A stretch of 64,000 nt of DNA. Source: Trametopsis cervina (lineage: Eukaryota; Basidiomycota; Agaricomycetes; Polyporales; Irpicaceae). Below are positions 1 to 11,215 of the stretch, piece after piece (position 1 is the stretch's first letter; each line of letters opens with the position of its first letter). Under the pieces are notes generated by a model. The model worked only from the letters and a program-made list of their open reading frames with translations, made no database searches and had not been told where the DNA came from. Where the stretch lies: positions 812,105 through 876,104 of the forward strand of contig MU278357.1 in NCBI GenBank assembly GCA_022385755.1, given 5' to 3'. A program made the translations under genes and the position numbers.

Positions 1-143
1 ACTGCTACTAATGCCATCAAAACCATACAAAATGGTAACAAACTATTGTTATAAAAGTGTATTCCCATCAAAATTCCCACGCTTTAGGGCAAAACTTGTC
101 AAGGTCGCAGAACCCCAATGTGCTAGATGTTACTGGAACGATT

Positions 144-563
144 CTAACTTTGTACCTCAGGAATCGTAACAACATATATGCATGAGACGTACTTAAGACC
201 CTCCGGGAATTCAAAATGAACTTTTGTGAGATACTTCATAAGATGTTTTGCATACTTGTGTTTGCCCGTAGCTTTAAACAAGCATATCCACGGTAAGAAA
301 CAGGCCTCAACGCGACCAATATTGCTGTGATTCATAGCATACACAAGCTCTTCGTAGAGCAGAGAGTATTCTTGAAGTATTAAGGTATTCTCGTATTGTT
401 GATCACGCACAGCTATCGCCTGTCTTTGCAACTTGTGCAAAATTGAGTGACGGACGGTGTAGTTCAAAGCTAAGTGGTCAGCTATCTCCTTTAATTTGTC
501 GCAGCAAATTCCTTCAACGATGAATGCCTCTCGTTTCGTTTGCGAATCTCCACTCTCCAACAT
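144..563 (-). pseudogene. DUF6589-like protein fragment
   Basis: This is a 139-codon open stretch with no complete gene around it. Its C-terminal half, reading ...FKATGKHKYAKHLMKYL... then HFEFPEGLK, resembles from memory the DUF6589 family of unknown function. That family is abundant and repeat-like in Agaricomycetes. The adjacent minus-strand sequence at about 560-800 keeps short readable pieces in other frames, such as WWDQNRDFVGCIK, which suggests decay by frameshifts or unrecognised introns. No start or stop context typical of an active gene is visible, and the left window edge is close. I treat it as a relic or partial copy. Family assignment is moderate; function is unknown. Confidence 0.45.
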
Positions 564-1604
564 TCAAGGCGGCGACAAATTCTCGCATGCTGTACGACTT
601 GATGCATCCGACGAAATCCCGGTTTTGATCCCACCACTCCTGTCTCTCGCAGCCGAAGAATGCTGATGTCCTTCATTAAACAAGTTTCATCAGAGCGAGC
701 GGCCATTGGTTGGATGAAGATTCGCCATAACGCTGTCATACCAGATGTGTGACTGGGCTGGAAAGGGCTCAAACCAAGTGAGACGCCTTTCTGATGCAGC
801 AACGCAGGTCACTCTGCTGAGGTTCACTAGACCAGACGTTAGGTCGAGCTATCTCAGTCGTTTGTTGGGTATTATTGTGTTCCGTGTGAAGCTAAGAAAC
901 TGGTAAATTCAAGCTATCTCTGGCGCTGTTGTCCACCAAAGGGCTGAAGGGGTAACCGATGTATAGACAAAGAACCTGAACTGTACGTTCAAAGTTCCTA
1001 GCTATAGATGGTAATGGGTGTGGGCAGTGGTGTACAATGCAAGAGCCTAGACTGAGGGTGCAGACGCTTGTACTGTAGATGTTGACAGGGGGTAAGTTAA
1101 GAGTGCAGAGATGCTGCCTACTCTCACTTCTGGAAGGGGGATCGCTGAAACGCTGATGCTGGGAATGCTAATACTGATACTGGTTCTGGGAGACTTCTTC
1201 AACAAGACTGGGGTTGTGCACACGCTGTGTGTAGTTCACCTAGTAGAGAACGCTCTGACTAGCAAACCTGCACTGAGGTTTGAATGAATGCCCTAGTAAA
1301 TCACAGTCTACACTCTGGTTGAGGGCAACTGCACAGATTCTGAGGGTCACTGGGAACTTGGAACTTCCTACACTACTTTACATGGGGTTTATATACTGTT
1401 CAGGGGGTTGCGCCCCTGATGAGTCACTTTGGGCATTGCCCCTATCTTCTGAGTCATTTGTCAAGGTCCTTTTCTTATTTGTCCATTTAAGCCTTTTCTT
1501 TCCTGACTTAGCTCTCTTTTTGCTCCTATTTTCTCTGTCTTCCATTCCGTTCCTGGCTTGGCATCCTTATTTGTGTAGCCCCTGTGTCTTCTGAGGGCTC
1601 ATAT

Positions 1605-1980
1605 AGAACATTCTGGAGTGTTCTGAATGATTCCGTAGCCTTCTGGTCATTTCCGTAGCCTTCTAGCCTCTTCTTTAGGCTGTTTCCATGTGTTTCAGGT
1701 CCGGCTCGGCATGTTCAGGGGCTCCTGAGGGCTAGGCTTCCATTCTCTTTTGTATCTCTTCCAGAATGTTTCACAACTTTCTTGAATGTTCCCTAATCTT
1801 CCTGGAACGTTCTGTGACTTTCCGGCATGTTCTCTAGCTCTGTTTCTGTTTCAGCCTTTCATGTGCCAAACCAAGTTTGGTGCATGACAGCGCACTCGTG
1901 TTTCTCGCTCAGCCCGGTCTGATAACAACATCACCGGCCCTGCAACTCTGCACGGCTTCCAGATCCTTCCAGAATCTTGG
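1605..1980. promoter_or_regulatory. Phased heat-shock-element-like arrays
   Basis: Three blocks consist of 5-bp units alternating nTTCn and nGAAn in strict phase, which is the known binding pattern of HSF1. Block one is 1605-1634 (aGAAc, aTTCt, gGAGt, gTTCt, gAATg, aTTCc), and TTC then recurs every 10 bp at 1641, 1651, 1661 and 1671. Block two is 1758-1802 (nine units, six exact), continuing to 1833 after a 1-bp shift. Block three is 1956-1980 (cTTCc, aGATc, cTTCc, aGAAt, cTTGg). All lie upstream of the TATA box at 2195. The phasing is seen directly; HSF binding is inference. Confidence 0.5.
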
Positions 1981-2194
1981 ACTCCTCCCTTTCCCCAACC
2001 CATTGGACTCCTGGTCCACTGATCTATGACTCAGGCTCGGCATTAGTAATTACGCTCAGAGTGGCACCATTTTTATTGTTCCCCTCGGTCTATTGTCTTC
2101 GTTTCTTATTGTTCTCTTTTCTATTATCATGTTGCACTATTATTAATTGTTCTTTCTGTTCCGCCCTAAAGTAGTCCGTGCGCAGACCCAGTAG

Positions 2195-2202
2195 TATATA
2201 TA
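2195..2202 (+). promoter_or_regulatory. TATA box of LTR-like element
   Basis: TATATATA is followed by CCCGGCC and a C/T-rich stretch about 30 bp downstream that would suit a transcription start. It lies downstream of the HSE-like arrays, as expected if the region is a U3 promoter. No coding sequence follows it. Confidence 0.4.
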
Positions 2203-2439
2203 CCCGGCCTTCATCACTCCTAGCCCCCATCTCAATCTGTTGGTCTTTACTGGGCTAGGTAAGCCTTTAGTTTACTTGTATTGTATTTCCCCTTACTAAT
2301 ATCATTTGGTGTATACTGGGCTAGCGTGCACATAGCTGGTTAGCTGTTTTCCTTGCATAAAGGATTACACCTTTAGGTGTCTTGAGTTCTAGAGCAATCC
2401 CTCTTCGTCACGTGACCTTAGTCTCTGTAACACTCCACA

Positions 2440-3490
2440 GGCAACTTACATGATAAGCACTCATCTGGAGTACTATAACACTGTCACTTAAATGGTGGTG
2501 GTTGGCATACAAGAGAGAGTTAGATTAAGACAAGTCAGCTATCTACTTATATACTACACAGGAGTATTACATAAGCTACTCATATTTATATTGTTGTAGA
2601 ATATCATGGAATCACATAGAAGATGCTCAACAGCTCATAGCAAAGAGGTGCCAAATTAGCCTGGCATACTCATGTGCTTGCCAGGCTTATATAGCATGAT
2701 GTTGATGAGGTCCAAGTGCTGTCATTAAAGGTTTTCAGGTGAGCATGCAGTGGGTTCTTCAGCAGAAGGCAAATGCACGATGGTGCTTCCGTACATTTTT
2801 GTGGGCTTATATACATGTACACAATCTATGTAGCTACCTTATTCACTGGAATACCATGTGCAATGCACAGCAAAAAGTGGGAGCAAGAATGACAAACAAT
2901 ACTAAATAAAGGGCGCAGTGGCGCCGGTGAGCGCACAGCTCGAAACAGCGATCATATCATTCAACAGTCATGTCCCAAATCCGGCGTCCCATCCCAAAGA
3001 GGCACAGCGAACGTCTGGTTCGAAACTACTGTCTTGCACGATTGACAGCTGAGCGATATGAGCGCGAGATGCATATGCGATAGACGCGACGAACGACACC
3101 AATTGTGGCTGTTCGCGCGCGCTCCGTGCAGCAGATCACTCATGTCGAGTGCCGTGGCCCGCGGGGTTTCCAGTATGTATCAACACCAATACCAACGCAC
3201 ACACACGGTGTACCGACAGGCAGGTGATATTATCTCGTAAACAGACCGCATTTCCATCTTGTTTTCAGGTTTCTCACAGGTCAATGTTGTTATTGGATGC
3301 TATCGCACTGATGAACAGCATCGCCCGCGTCGCCCTCTATAATTGAGGCCATGCCTAGCCACATTCGCTCTCTCTCTGCCCCTCTCCCTGCAAGTGACAG
3401 TGACCTGGGACGGTGCGGCTCGCAAACGGTACATCTACCCTCATTCACTTCTTCCGCTCTCCTCATAGCTTCGCCCATCCCGAAACGACG
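2440..3490. other. Intergenic, no gene seen
   Basis: This AT-rich sequence has short repeats and no open frame with family likeness. A 7-bp inverted repeat (CCTGGCA...TGCCAGG) lies near 2659-2684. The last 150 bp (C/T-rich, from about 3350) probably act as promoter and leader of the gene starting at 3491. Confidence 0.4.
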
Positions 3491-5084
3491 ATGCACAGAG
3501 TTGCACTGCTCGCGAGCCTCCTCCTCGCCTACGCGCCCAAGCCCACCCCGGCACAGACGGCGAATGTGATATGTCAGGCGAGCACCATCTGGGTCAGTCC
3601 TCGTCTCTAGATCCTCCTCGCCTGTCAACGCGCCGCGCGCATACTGACATCCGCGACCAGACGGCGAATGACGAGGGCCAATCGCCATGCCTCGTCGCCG
3701 CCTTCCTCGTCGGCCAGTGCTTGCCCGACCCATCCGGTCAGTGCCGCATGCTTTTCATCCTACTGTCACTGGCACTCACGCAGCGATCTCGCCGCAGACG
3801 CCGTGGTGCACCCGCTGAATAACCTGCCCGGCATCACCAACTACTACGTCCCGCCACAGGCCTCTGCGCTCCTCCCCACTGACTGCACGTGCAACACCGT
3901 GCTCTACTCGTTGATCGCCGCGTGCGGCGCGTGTCAGGGCCAGGGATGGATTTCGTGCGTCTCTCCCTTCTTTCGTTTTCCTCTTCTCCCTGTTACTCAC
4001 CCACTCATCATCACATCATCGCAGATGGACGAGCTGGGACGAAAACTGCCAGCAGTCCTACGTCGCAACGTGCGTCCTCTTTTTCCCTTCCCTTCCTCCC
4101 CTTTCCTTTCTCCTTTACCTACGCTCATGCCCCACCAGCTACCCAGACAAGATCCCGCCCACAGTCTCAGTTCCCCGGTGGGCGTACATCGACGTCACAG
4201 AACATGGCGGCACCTTCTCTCCCAGCCTCGCCGAACAGATCGCCGCCGAGAACCTCCCCGACATAGGCCCCCTCTCCCCCTCCTCCTCCTCCTCCTCCTC
4301 CTCCTCCTCTGCCTCTTCCCCAACGTCTGTGGCGCTCCCGCCTTCAGCGACGACACCAGTCATCTTCCCCACACCCACGTCAGGCTTGGACACCTCGTCC
4401 GGGGGCGAAAGCAAAAAGAGCAACGTCGGTCCCATCGTGGGCGGCGTCGTCGGTGGGATAGGCGGAATCGCCCTGATCGCACTCGCCGTGTGGTTCTGCT
4501 TCCTCCGCAAGAAACGCACTACTGCTCGTCCCAACAACTTCAACATTGAGCCGCCTGCGTCGGCGGTGCCCCTCAACGGGAGTGAAGATCTCGAGAAACC
4601 GCTTGGGACGCCTACGACTGGAGGAGGATACGCGTCGCCGACTGGGCTTGGATATGTGGATTATCAGTCGTTGCAGACTCCTCCGCCGATGATGCCTTAC
4701 GTATGTCCCCTCTCCCTCCTCCCATCTTCTCTCCTCATCTCTTACTAACCACATTGAATCTTGCAGAACCCAGACGACCCATCAACATTCCCCTCCGCCC
4801 TCCTCTCATCTCCCGCCCCCACCTCCTACGCCCCAATCTCCACCTCCACCCCTCCGCCTCCAGGGACGGGTGCGTACACACCCACCTCATACACCACCAG
4901 TACACCACCCCCCTTTGGGGCGGGAGCGGGGATGGAAACGTGCGTGAGACCGAATTTGCTAGAATTGGACGGGGCGTATACGCCTACGGGGTATGTTAGC
5001 CCTTCGCCACGTCCTGCTCAGCAACAACATGTAGGAGGAGCAGGAGCGATAGCGAGGGTGAGGCCGAACGTACCGGAGTTGTAG
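3491..5084 (+). CDS. Secreted-ectodomain single-pass membrane protein
   Basis: Six exons (3491-3592, 3661-3736, 3798-3954, 4025-4069, 4139-4700, 4767-5084) join in frame to 419 residues. The first about 22 residues (MHRVALLASLLLAYAP...) look like a signal peptide ending near AQT. A Cys-containing ectodomain follows, with motifs such as CTCNTVLYSLIAACGACQGQ and WDENCQQSY. Next come a Ser-run stalk coded by a TCC repeat, one transmembrane segment (VGGIGGIALIALAVWFCFL) with a basic stop-transfer, and a Pro/Thr-rich cytoplasmic tail. This type I architecture is frequent in basidiomycete surface proteins of unknown role. I do not recognise a named family. It converges with the SUN gene downstream. 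Confidence 0.75.
4281..4309 (+). repeat. (TCC)n microsatellite
   Basis: An almost pure TCC trinucleotide run encodes the poly-Ser stalk of the membrane protein at 3491-5084. It is in frame, so length changes would alter only the number of serines. Confidence 0.85.
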
Positions 5085-5674
5085 GGGGACTATGTTCTCA
5101 CTGAGTTCTGAGTGGATTGGCTTGAAATTGGTTTGGTTTGAGAGGAAGGATTGGATTTTGTTGTATGCGGTTCGGTGATTCAGTTGTTTGGATATTCCCT
5201 TGTGTTGGTTTAGTTACTGCAGTGTTCGCAGTTTGTTCGAATGGTATTTATGCTACTGCAGCGATATACCTGCACGCTGCGTCGGTATGGTGTCGGCCTG
5301 CCCTCTGAGTGAGACAGTAGCACGACTGCACGTACATGCAAGTCGAACCCAGTTCACCACAGCACGACACAGCAGATATTGAGATATTCAGAATTATTGA
5401 TTTCACTCCTATGCGTACAAAAAACAGAAGTGTGTGCGTGACTACCGCTCAGAGCATTTGCATGATCAACTAACAGACACAGCAGAAAGGATATGATGGG
5501 ATATAAACGAGAATAGAAAATAAGAGGAATGAGAAAATAAAATCATGACGTTCATGACCAACTACTAAAAAGAAAAATGCGATACTGTCAGCACGATAAA
5601 AAGGAATAAGTAAGCGACGTGGATGTATGTATGCTAAGAGTCGTGAAGAGTCGTGAAGGTGGTATCGCGACCCC

Positions 5675-7746
5675 CTACGGCGCATCCTCAGGCAGAATCT
5701 CCGGCACTCCATCAACCCGCTCCCCATGCACGCGGAACCGATAAAGACACGTATACTCATCCCGTCCCCAATTGCTCTTCACGACGAGCACGACGATACC
5801 AAAGTCCATCTCGAGCGCGCGCACGGAGGGCCGCACAGGGAACGTCTGGATGTCGGACGAGGAGTGCGCGTTGTAGGTGAAGGAGGCGAGGCGCAGGAAT
5901 GGCGCGTTGGGAGGGAGGGTCTTGGGGTATTCGTCTTCTTCGAGGAGGTCGTCCGAGTCGTTGTCGAACAAGGACAAAGAGGAGGGGTCGAGGAGTTCGG
6001 CTTGCACACGCCTCTCCTCGCGTCTCTCCTGCCACGCCCTCAACTTCTCCAAATTCTCCGCGCCCTCCACAAGAGCCCACACCTCCATGCGTCTCGGCGC
6101 AGACCGCATATCCGTAGCGACCTCCTTCGCAACATGATCGATCGTAACCTCGGTCACGCGCGTCGGGAACGCAAGCAGCACGCCCAACTGGCCCTGCGTG
6201 CCCTCGAACGGCCAACAATGCCCGTTATGGTTCTCGTGGTTCAGAGCAGTGACGGGCGGACGCCCGACGGCTGTTCCCTGGCCCGTGAAGATCCCGAGGA
6301 ACTTGTTCGTGAACCCGTGCGGCTTGACCTCGTACGTCGTGCTCGTGAGCGAGGGTATGACGCTCGCGCCGCTCGAGTACATCGCGTAGTCTGCGCGTCC
6401 GATACGGTCGCGCGACGCCCTGCTCACGGCGGACTCGACGAGCGTGTCGATGAGCCCTGAGACGTCTTGTCCGTCGGACGCCTTGATCGTCACTGCCGTC
6501 TTGCCCGTCGCGAGGTTCTTCACCCACGAAGGCAGCGCGGCTATCGGGCCCTGCTTCGTGTTCTTGCTCAGCTCGATGGCCTCCTTCACGCCGCCCTCGA
6601 CGCTGCCGACGCGCTCTTCCAGTGCCTTCAGCTGCGCACGCGCCTCCTTGTCGCTCGCCGTCTCCCCGCGCTGCTTCTCGTTCCGCCGTTGCGCGTCCAG
6701 CTGCGCGCGGAGGATGCCCATCTCCTGCTTGACGGCCTCGAGCTCTTCGCTCGTCGAGGCGCGGATACGGGTTTCGAGGCCTGTTACGGTGCTGCTCTCC
6801 CTTGCGAGACGACCTTCGAGATCGCGAAGTTTGCCAGAGATGAGAGCTTGTTCCCGCGCGTCGCCCTCGATGTACGTGCGAGTGCGGGCGGTGTCGAGAG
6901 ATAGGCTGGACAGTGCGGTTTCGAGACGGAGGAGACGGTCTGAGAGCGCCGAGAGGTCTGCGGGGGGTGTAGTGGCCGGTGGAATGTATGCGGGAGGTAT
7001 TGAAGGTCGAGAGGGAATCAGGCCGGATAGGAAACCACTGTTCGCAGCGCTCCATGCCGCATATATGCCCAGACCGACAACCAGCCACGGGATGAGACGA
7101 TACAGCGGCGCGAAGCTGGTGCGTGCGAGTCGTTGTGCGGGCTTGTAGACGACGTTGTCGAACAATAGCGCAATAGTCCGTAGTATGAGCAGAGGCAGGT
7201 ATATCAACGCTGCCCACATCGCTCGTCCTAGGCCATAGAACAGCGAGACGAACCAATGGACGCCGCGGCCGAGCGTAGCACCGACCGAGAATGAGCGTTG
7301 AGAGAGAACCTCGGTGCTGCTGTCCGCCTCCATCTCGCTGTCTATCATCCCTTCGTCGATTTCTGGGATAGAATGGAGCCCTGACTCGATATCGCCTGAC
7401 CCGTTTGCCCCGCTTGAGTCGTGCTGAGGTTCTGGAGGTACTGAGCTGCGTGGCACGGATTGTCGTGATGGTGGGGGAACGGATCTTCGCACTACAGGGG
7501 GCGCTGGGAAGAGGGGAGTTGTGGCTCGCGCCGCACGCTACCAACAGAGGTTAGACACAGGCAAAACGATACAAATCTTGAACTCACCTGCTCAGCCACA
7601 CGGACCTCCTCTACTTGCTCTTGCTCCTGCTCCTCACCACTTCCATCCTCATCCCCTCCATTCTCTTTCGTCCCTCTCCTCCCCTTCCGTCTCTTGTCAT
7701 AACCAAGCACAGGCAGCGAAGTGAGGAGACCGCCCGCAGCCCCCGC

Positions 7747-7777
<31 letters not shown>

Positions 7778-8907
7778 CCATCCTCCTCAAACTCCTCATC
7801 CGAATCATCCATGTCCGAATTAGTCGGCTTATACGCCTTGTTGTCTATCGACATGCGATTCCGTTTGCGAACAGCCGCCGCGCGCTGCTCCATCGAGTTG
7901 CTCTTGTCCTGCAACGACGACGCCTGGAATTCTCGCTCTTCTGCCGAGTAGTCATAACTCGCCGACTGATCCTGCGCCGGCGGCGCTGGACGTGCCTCCG
8001 GCTCCTCTGACTGTCTTCTCAGGAAGAACGTCGTCGGTGCCATCTGCGTGAGCTTCTTCGACATCTCCACCACCTGTTCGAACGGACTCTTCCCTCTCGT
8101 ATCTTCCTCTCCTTCTGAATCCGGCACGTGTCGTATCGATGCCACCTTCGTGATGCGCGACGGGGGACGGGACAGGTTGCTCCGCGGAGGGGGGTTGGCC
8201 AACCTGCGGTTCACGGCCTGCGTCTCCTTCTCATACTCCACTGAAGTACTCCTCGGCAACGCGGGCTTGCGCTGCGTGTTGGACGCCCACGAGTCGTTCG
8301 GGTTCATGATGGTGCTCCTGCTGGTACTGGCGCTCTGGTTTGCTGATCCCTGGCTGCTCGTGCTCGTGTCGTATGCGGGTATGACGGAACTGGCTGCTTG
8401 ATGGAAGGCACTTGCGATATTCACGGAGGTGTCTTTCACTTGCCACTTGGTCGGGTTTGGGGGCGTGTTGATGATGCGGGGGCCAACGGCGCGAAGGGCG
8501 TGGTTCTGGCCTTGTTCCTGCTGCTGGGTCTGCTCTAGTTGCTTGAGTCGTGCGAAACGGACGAGGGCAGGTTGTTCCGAGTCACTCGTGTGCTCGTGGC
8601 TAGTGTTGTTAGATTGTGAGTTCGATCTCTCAGGTTTGGGCGGAGAGCGCGAGGCTGCTGTAGGGGCCCTGATATGATATAAGACAACAGATGAGAGGGC
8701 GGAAGACATGATGGAGACACACCCGTAAGAGTACGAAGCTGGGTTGTTTAAGTTCTGGCGCGATACGTGCGGTCTCTGGCTTGCGGCAGTCGCGTGTATG
8801 TGAGTCGAAGTGCTCGCGGCACCCGCTGCGTTCGTAGACGCTTTCTTCAGAAACGTGTGGTGATCGAGACGTCTACCTTGACCTAACGGTGTGCTCGCGA
8901 AGGACAT
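5675..8907 (-). CDS. SUN-domain nuclear envelope protein
   Basis: Three exons (8907-8723, 8668-7588, 7537-5675) give 1,042 residues. The N-terminal half is disordered, polar and basic (nucleoplasmic). Two hydrophobic segments follow (around AMWAALIYLPLLILRTIALL and LIPWLVVGLGIYAAW), then coiled-coil sequence of about 150 residues. The C terminus is a SUN (Sad1/UNC-84) domain: DYAMYSSGASVIPSLTS, NHENHNGHCWPFEGTQGQLG, and a final YTCLYRFRVHGE strand. SUN proteins of this kind (S. pombe Sad1) sit in the inner nuclear membrane, bind KASH partners in the perinuclear space and link spindle pole body and chromatin to the cytoskeleton. Intron boundaries are consistent in phase. The start at 8907 is the first ATG in the open frame; an upstream exon is not excluded. 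Confidence 0.88.
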
Positions 8908-9391
8908 GTAATCCGCGTTGTGAAGATTTACGGGGTGTTATCGCTATCGTCCGCAAGGCCTGGTGAGGTATGAGGGAACGCGATCGAGGCGTGGTTGTAA
9001 TGCGAGTTTGGGGTTGCGTGTTGGATTGCGTGGTTCAATTTCGGCGACTGGCATGCACAGTTTGCGAAGCGGATATGATGAAGAGATTACGCCTCGTGGG
9101 GGATGCGTGATGTTGGGGGGAGGGAGGAGAGAAGTAAAGTCGCGTGTTGGATCGCGTCTGTTCTCTATGAACAGAATTTCGCGTGGCCCGCGTCTTATTT
9201 GGTCGTATTTGACATCACATGAACAATGGCCAACTTCCAAATTTATAAGGCAACCATGGCCACAGCCTCTCACTCACTTCACACGTAATGCATACTTCTT
9301 ACAGAGAATGGTGTATGAGATTTCTACCGTACATGTACATTCGTTATGTTGCGCGTCCCCCTGCTGGAAACCTCCGCGTTATGTTAAGCGC
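8908..9391. other. Intergenic, between two minus-strand genes
   Basis: This stretch holds the promoter of the SUN gene and the 3' end of the iminopeptidase gene. I see no additional coding sequence. Confidence 0.5.
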
Positions 9392-11215
9392 TCAGAAAGA
9401 TGAAAAAGCATCCGTGGCCTGTATATGACTTGAGCACGGAATCATACAAATTTAGCAGAGAGAACTTACCTCCACCAAAAGCTTTGCAGTACCGGGTTCG
9501 CGAGATGAATGGCCCGCATCAGGGACAATGTGGAGCGTAATCTCAGGCCAGACCTTCTTGAGGGCATAAGCAGTGGTAGCCTGAGGAGACAATAATGAGA
9601 ATAAAATGGAGCGAGCGAGTATCTATCTACACGCACCGGGCATACGACGTCATATCTACCCTGCACGACGACGCAGGGAATGTTGCGGCTGTGAGGCGAG
9701 ATAATATGAGCGAGGCACACGACCCACGTGTAATTGACTCACATCTTGTCAATCTCCTCCTTTTCCAGGAGTTGACCGTCACGGAACCATCCCTACAACA
9801 CGATGAGTATACTATACTTTAAATCATTGTTACGCTTTACTCACGTTGTTTATGAAATAATGGTTCTCAATACGAGCGAACGCACTGTGTAAGGTAGCCT
9901 CAGCTATGCCCGAGAAATTAACCAACAACGAAAAAACACACCTTGCCCAATCATCCTTATCCGCCTCAGCGACATGCGCCGGGTCAATATAGAGCTTCGA
10001 GGTCCACATTCTGCACACTAGGTTAGCTCACACCACCATGGTAACACTGCGACCTACTCCCAACGCGACCAGGCCTTAGCAGCTCTGATCCTTGTCTCCT
10101 CATCTGCAGAGGTGAGCTGCGCGTGGTACGCTAAAATCATATCACCACGCTCCGCCTCCGGGATGATAGACACATAGTCGTCCCTGTACAATGAGATTTC
10201 ATTCAGCCTGCTACTTAATATCCGATGATAGGCGTGAAAGCCATTTACCATGCCTCTGGGAAGAGATGCGACGCGCCTTCTTGATAGAAGAAACGCAGCT
10301 CGCTGTGATAGATCTAATGAGGACAACGTCCGGGAAGTGCGGGGATCGCCTACCTCTTGCGCAGAGTGAAGATTCCACTGCAACTAGGGATGAGTATATC
10401 GATCACGAGTAGAGTATAGTGAGGCTGACCGTAGAACAAGACTCTTCACGCGATCCGGGTGGGCCTGATTAAATGTAAAGGTTCAGGGGTACGCAGAAAA
10501 CGGCGTGTACAATCTACATGCCTGCGCGTAAGCCAGAGACAGCGTCGAACCCTGTAACGACCTCACATTAATACGGAAGACACTCGTGGGGCATGAAGGG
10601 ACGTTACCCAGGAGCCTCCAAAGACATGCCACTTCTCCACATTCAGCTTAGTACGCAGTTTCTCGATGTCCTTCACGAGATCCCACGTCGTGTTCTCTTC
10701 CAACGACGCGCTTCTACTCGGCCATCAATAAGTTCAGCTGAGCAGCTCAGTCGTGGACTACGGAAACAACACTGACGGGGTAGACTTCCCGGCACCGCGC
10801 TGGTCGAACAATATGATCTGACAGCAAGAGTTCAGGGAAAGAGAGCCTTACAACACAATACTACTGCGCACCTGGTATTTCGAGGGATCGAAGAATTGAC
10901 GGTCTTTGGCATCGACTCCTCCGCCAGGTCCACCTTAATCGGAGGTTAGCTACGCAGAGCTGCGTGGCGCTCGCTTGATCGCTCACCGTGCAGGAAGACG
11001 ACTTGCGAAGATCTTGATTAGCATCGTGCGGCTACATGCAGCATAGTTTACGTACCTGGAGTTCCCCTTGGGTTTCCGGAGATCTCATAGCTACATTGCA
11101 TGCAGTGTAAGTGGATGCATACGCATGATCTCCAGGTTGTGGATACGCACTAAAGAGTATGCAGATCTGAGACCTTCAGGGTGTCCTTCACGAACGGTTC
11201 GATAGGTGGGTACAT
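9392..11215 (-). CDS. Prolyl iminopeptidase (alpha/beta hydrolase)
   Basis: Seventeen small exons splice into roughly 310 residues matching proline iminopeptidase (EC 3.4.11.5, peptidase family S33), which removes N-terminal proline from peptides. Visible in order are the start MYPPIEPFVKDTL, the oxyanion motif HGGPGGG, FDQRGAGKSTP, NTTWDLVKDIEKLR, the nucleophile elbow GGSWGSTLSLAYAQ, the Asp in VVQGRYDVVCP, the His in PDAGHSSREPG, and the end LLVEATDAFSSF followed by TGA. The Ser-Asp-His triad is complete. Sixteen introns interrupt about 930 coding bases. The start at 11215 matches the usual N terminus; the frame stays open upstream to an ATG at 11428, which would add 71 residues. It is divergent from the C2 gene. 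Confidence 0.9.

Larger units (their letters stand above)
1200..2439 (+). mobile_element. LTR-like retrotransposon remnant, boundaries unresolved
   Basis: This non-coding stretch has the organisation of an LTR promoter: a T/C-rich U3-like part with repeated TTC/GAA blocks, a TATA box near 2195, and a candidate 3' end TGTAACA at 2426-2432. A near-palindrome at 1860-1889 (arms CATGTGCCAAAC and GTTTGGTGCATG) ends in TGACA. I could not find a second LTR, a primer-binding site, gag/pol coding or a convincing target-site duplication. It could be a solo LTR, a truncated element or another kind of repeat. The boundaries given are approximate. Confidence 0.3.

Noticed and set aside
3290..3733. 147-codon minus-strand frame opposite the 3491 gene
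   Set aside because: It is an antisense shadow of exons 1-2; the plus-strand model splices to a coherent signal peptide, ectodomain and TM protein.
5335..5360. Possible tRNA B-box (GGGTTCGACTTGC on the minus strand)
   Set aside because: No matching A-box at proper distance and no foldable acceptor stem was seen.
6225..7544. 439-codon Arg-rich frame overlapping the SUN gene
   Set aside because: Same strand, other frame of a GC-rich coding exon; arginine-rich composition and no domain mark it as a shadow.
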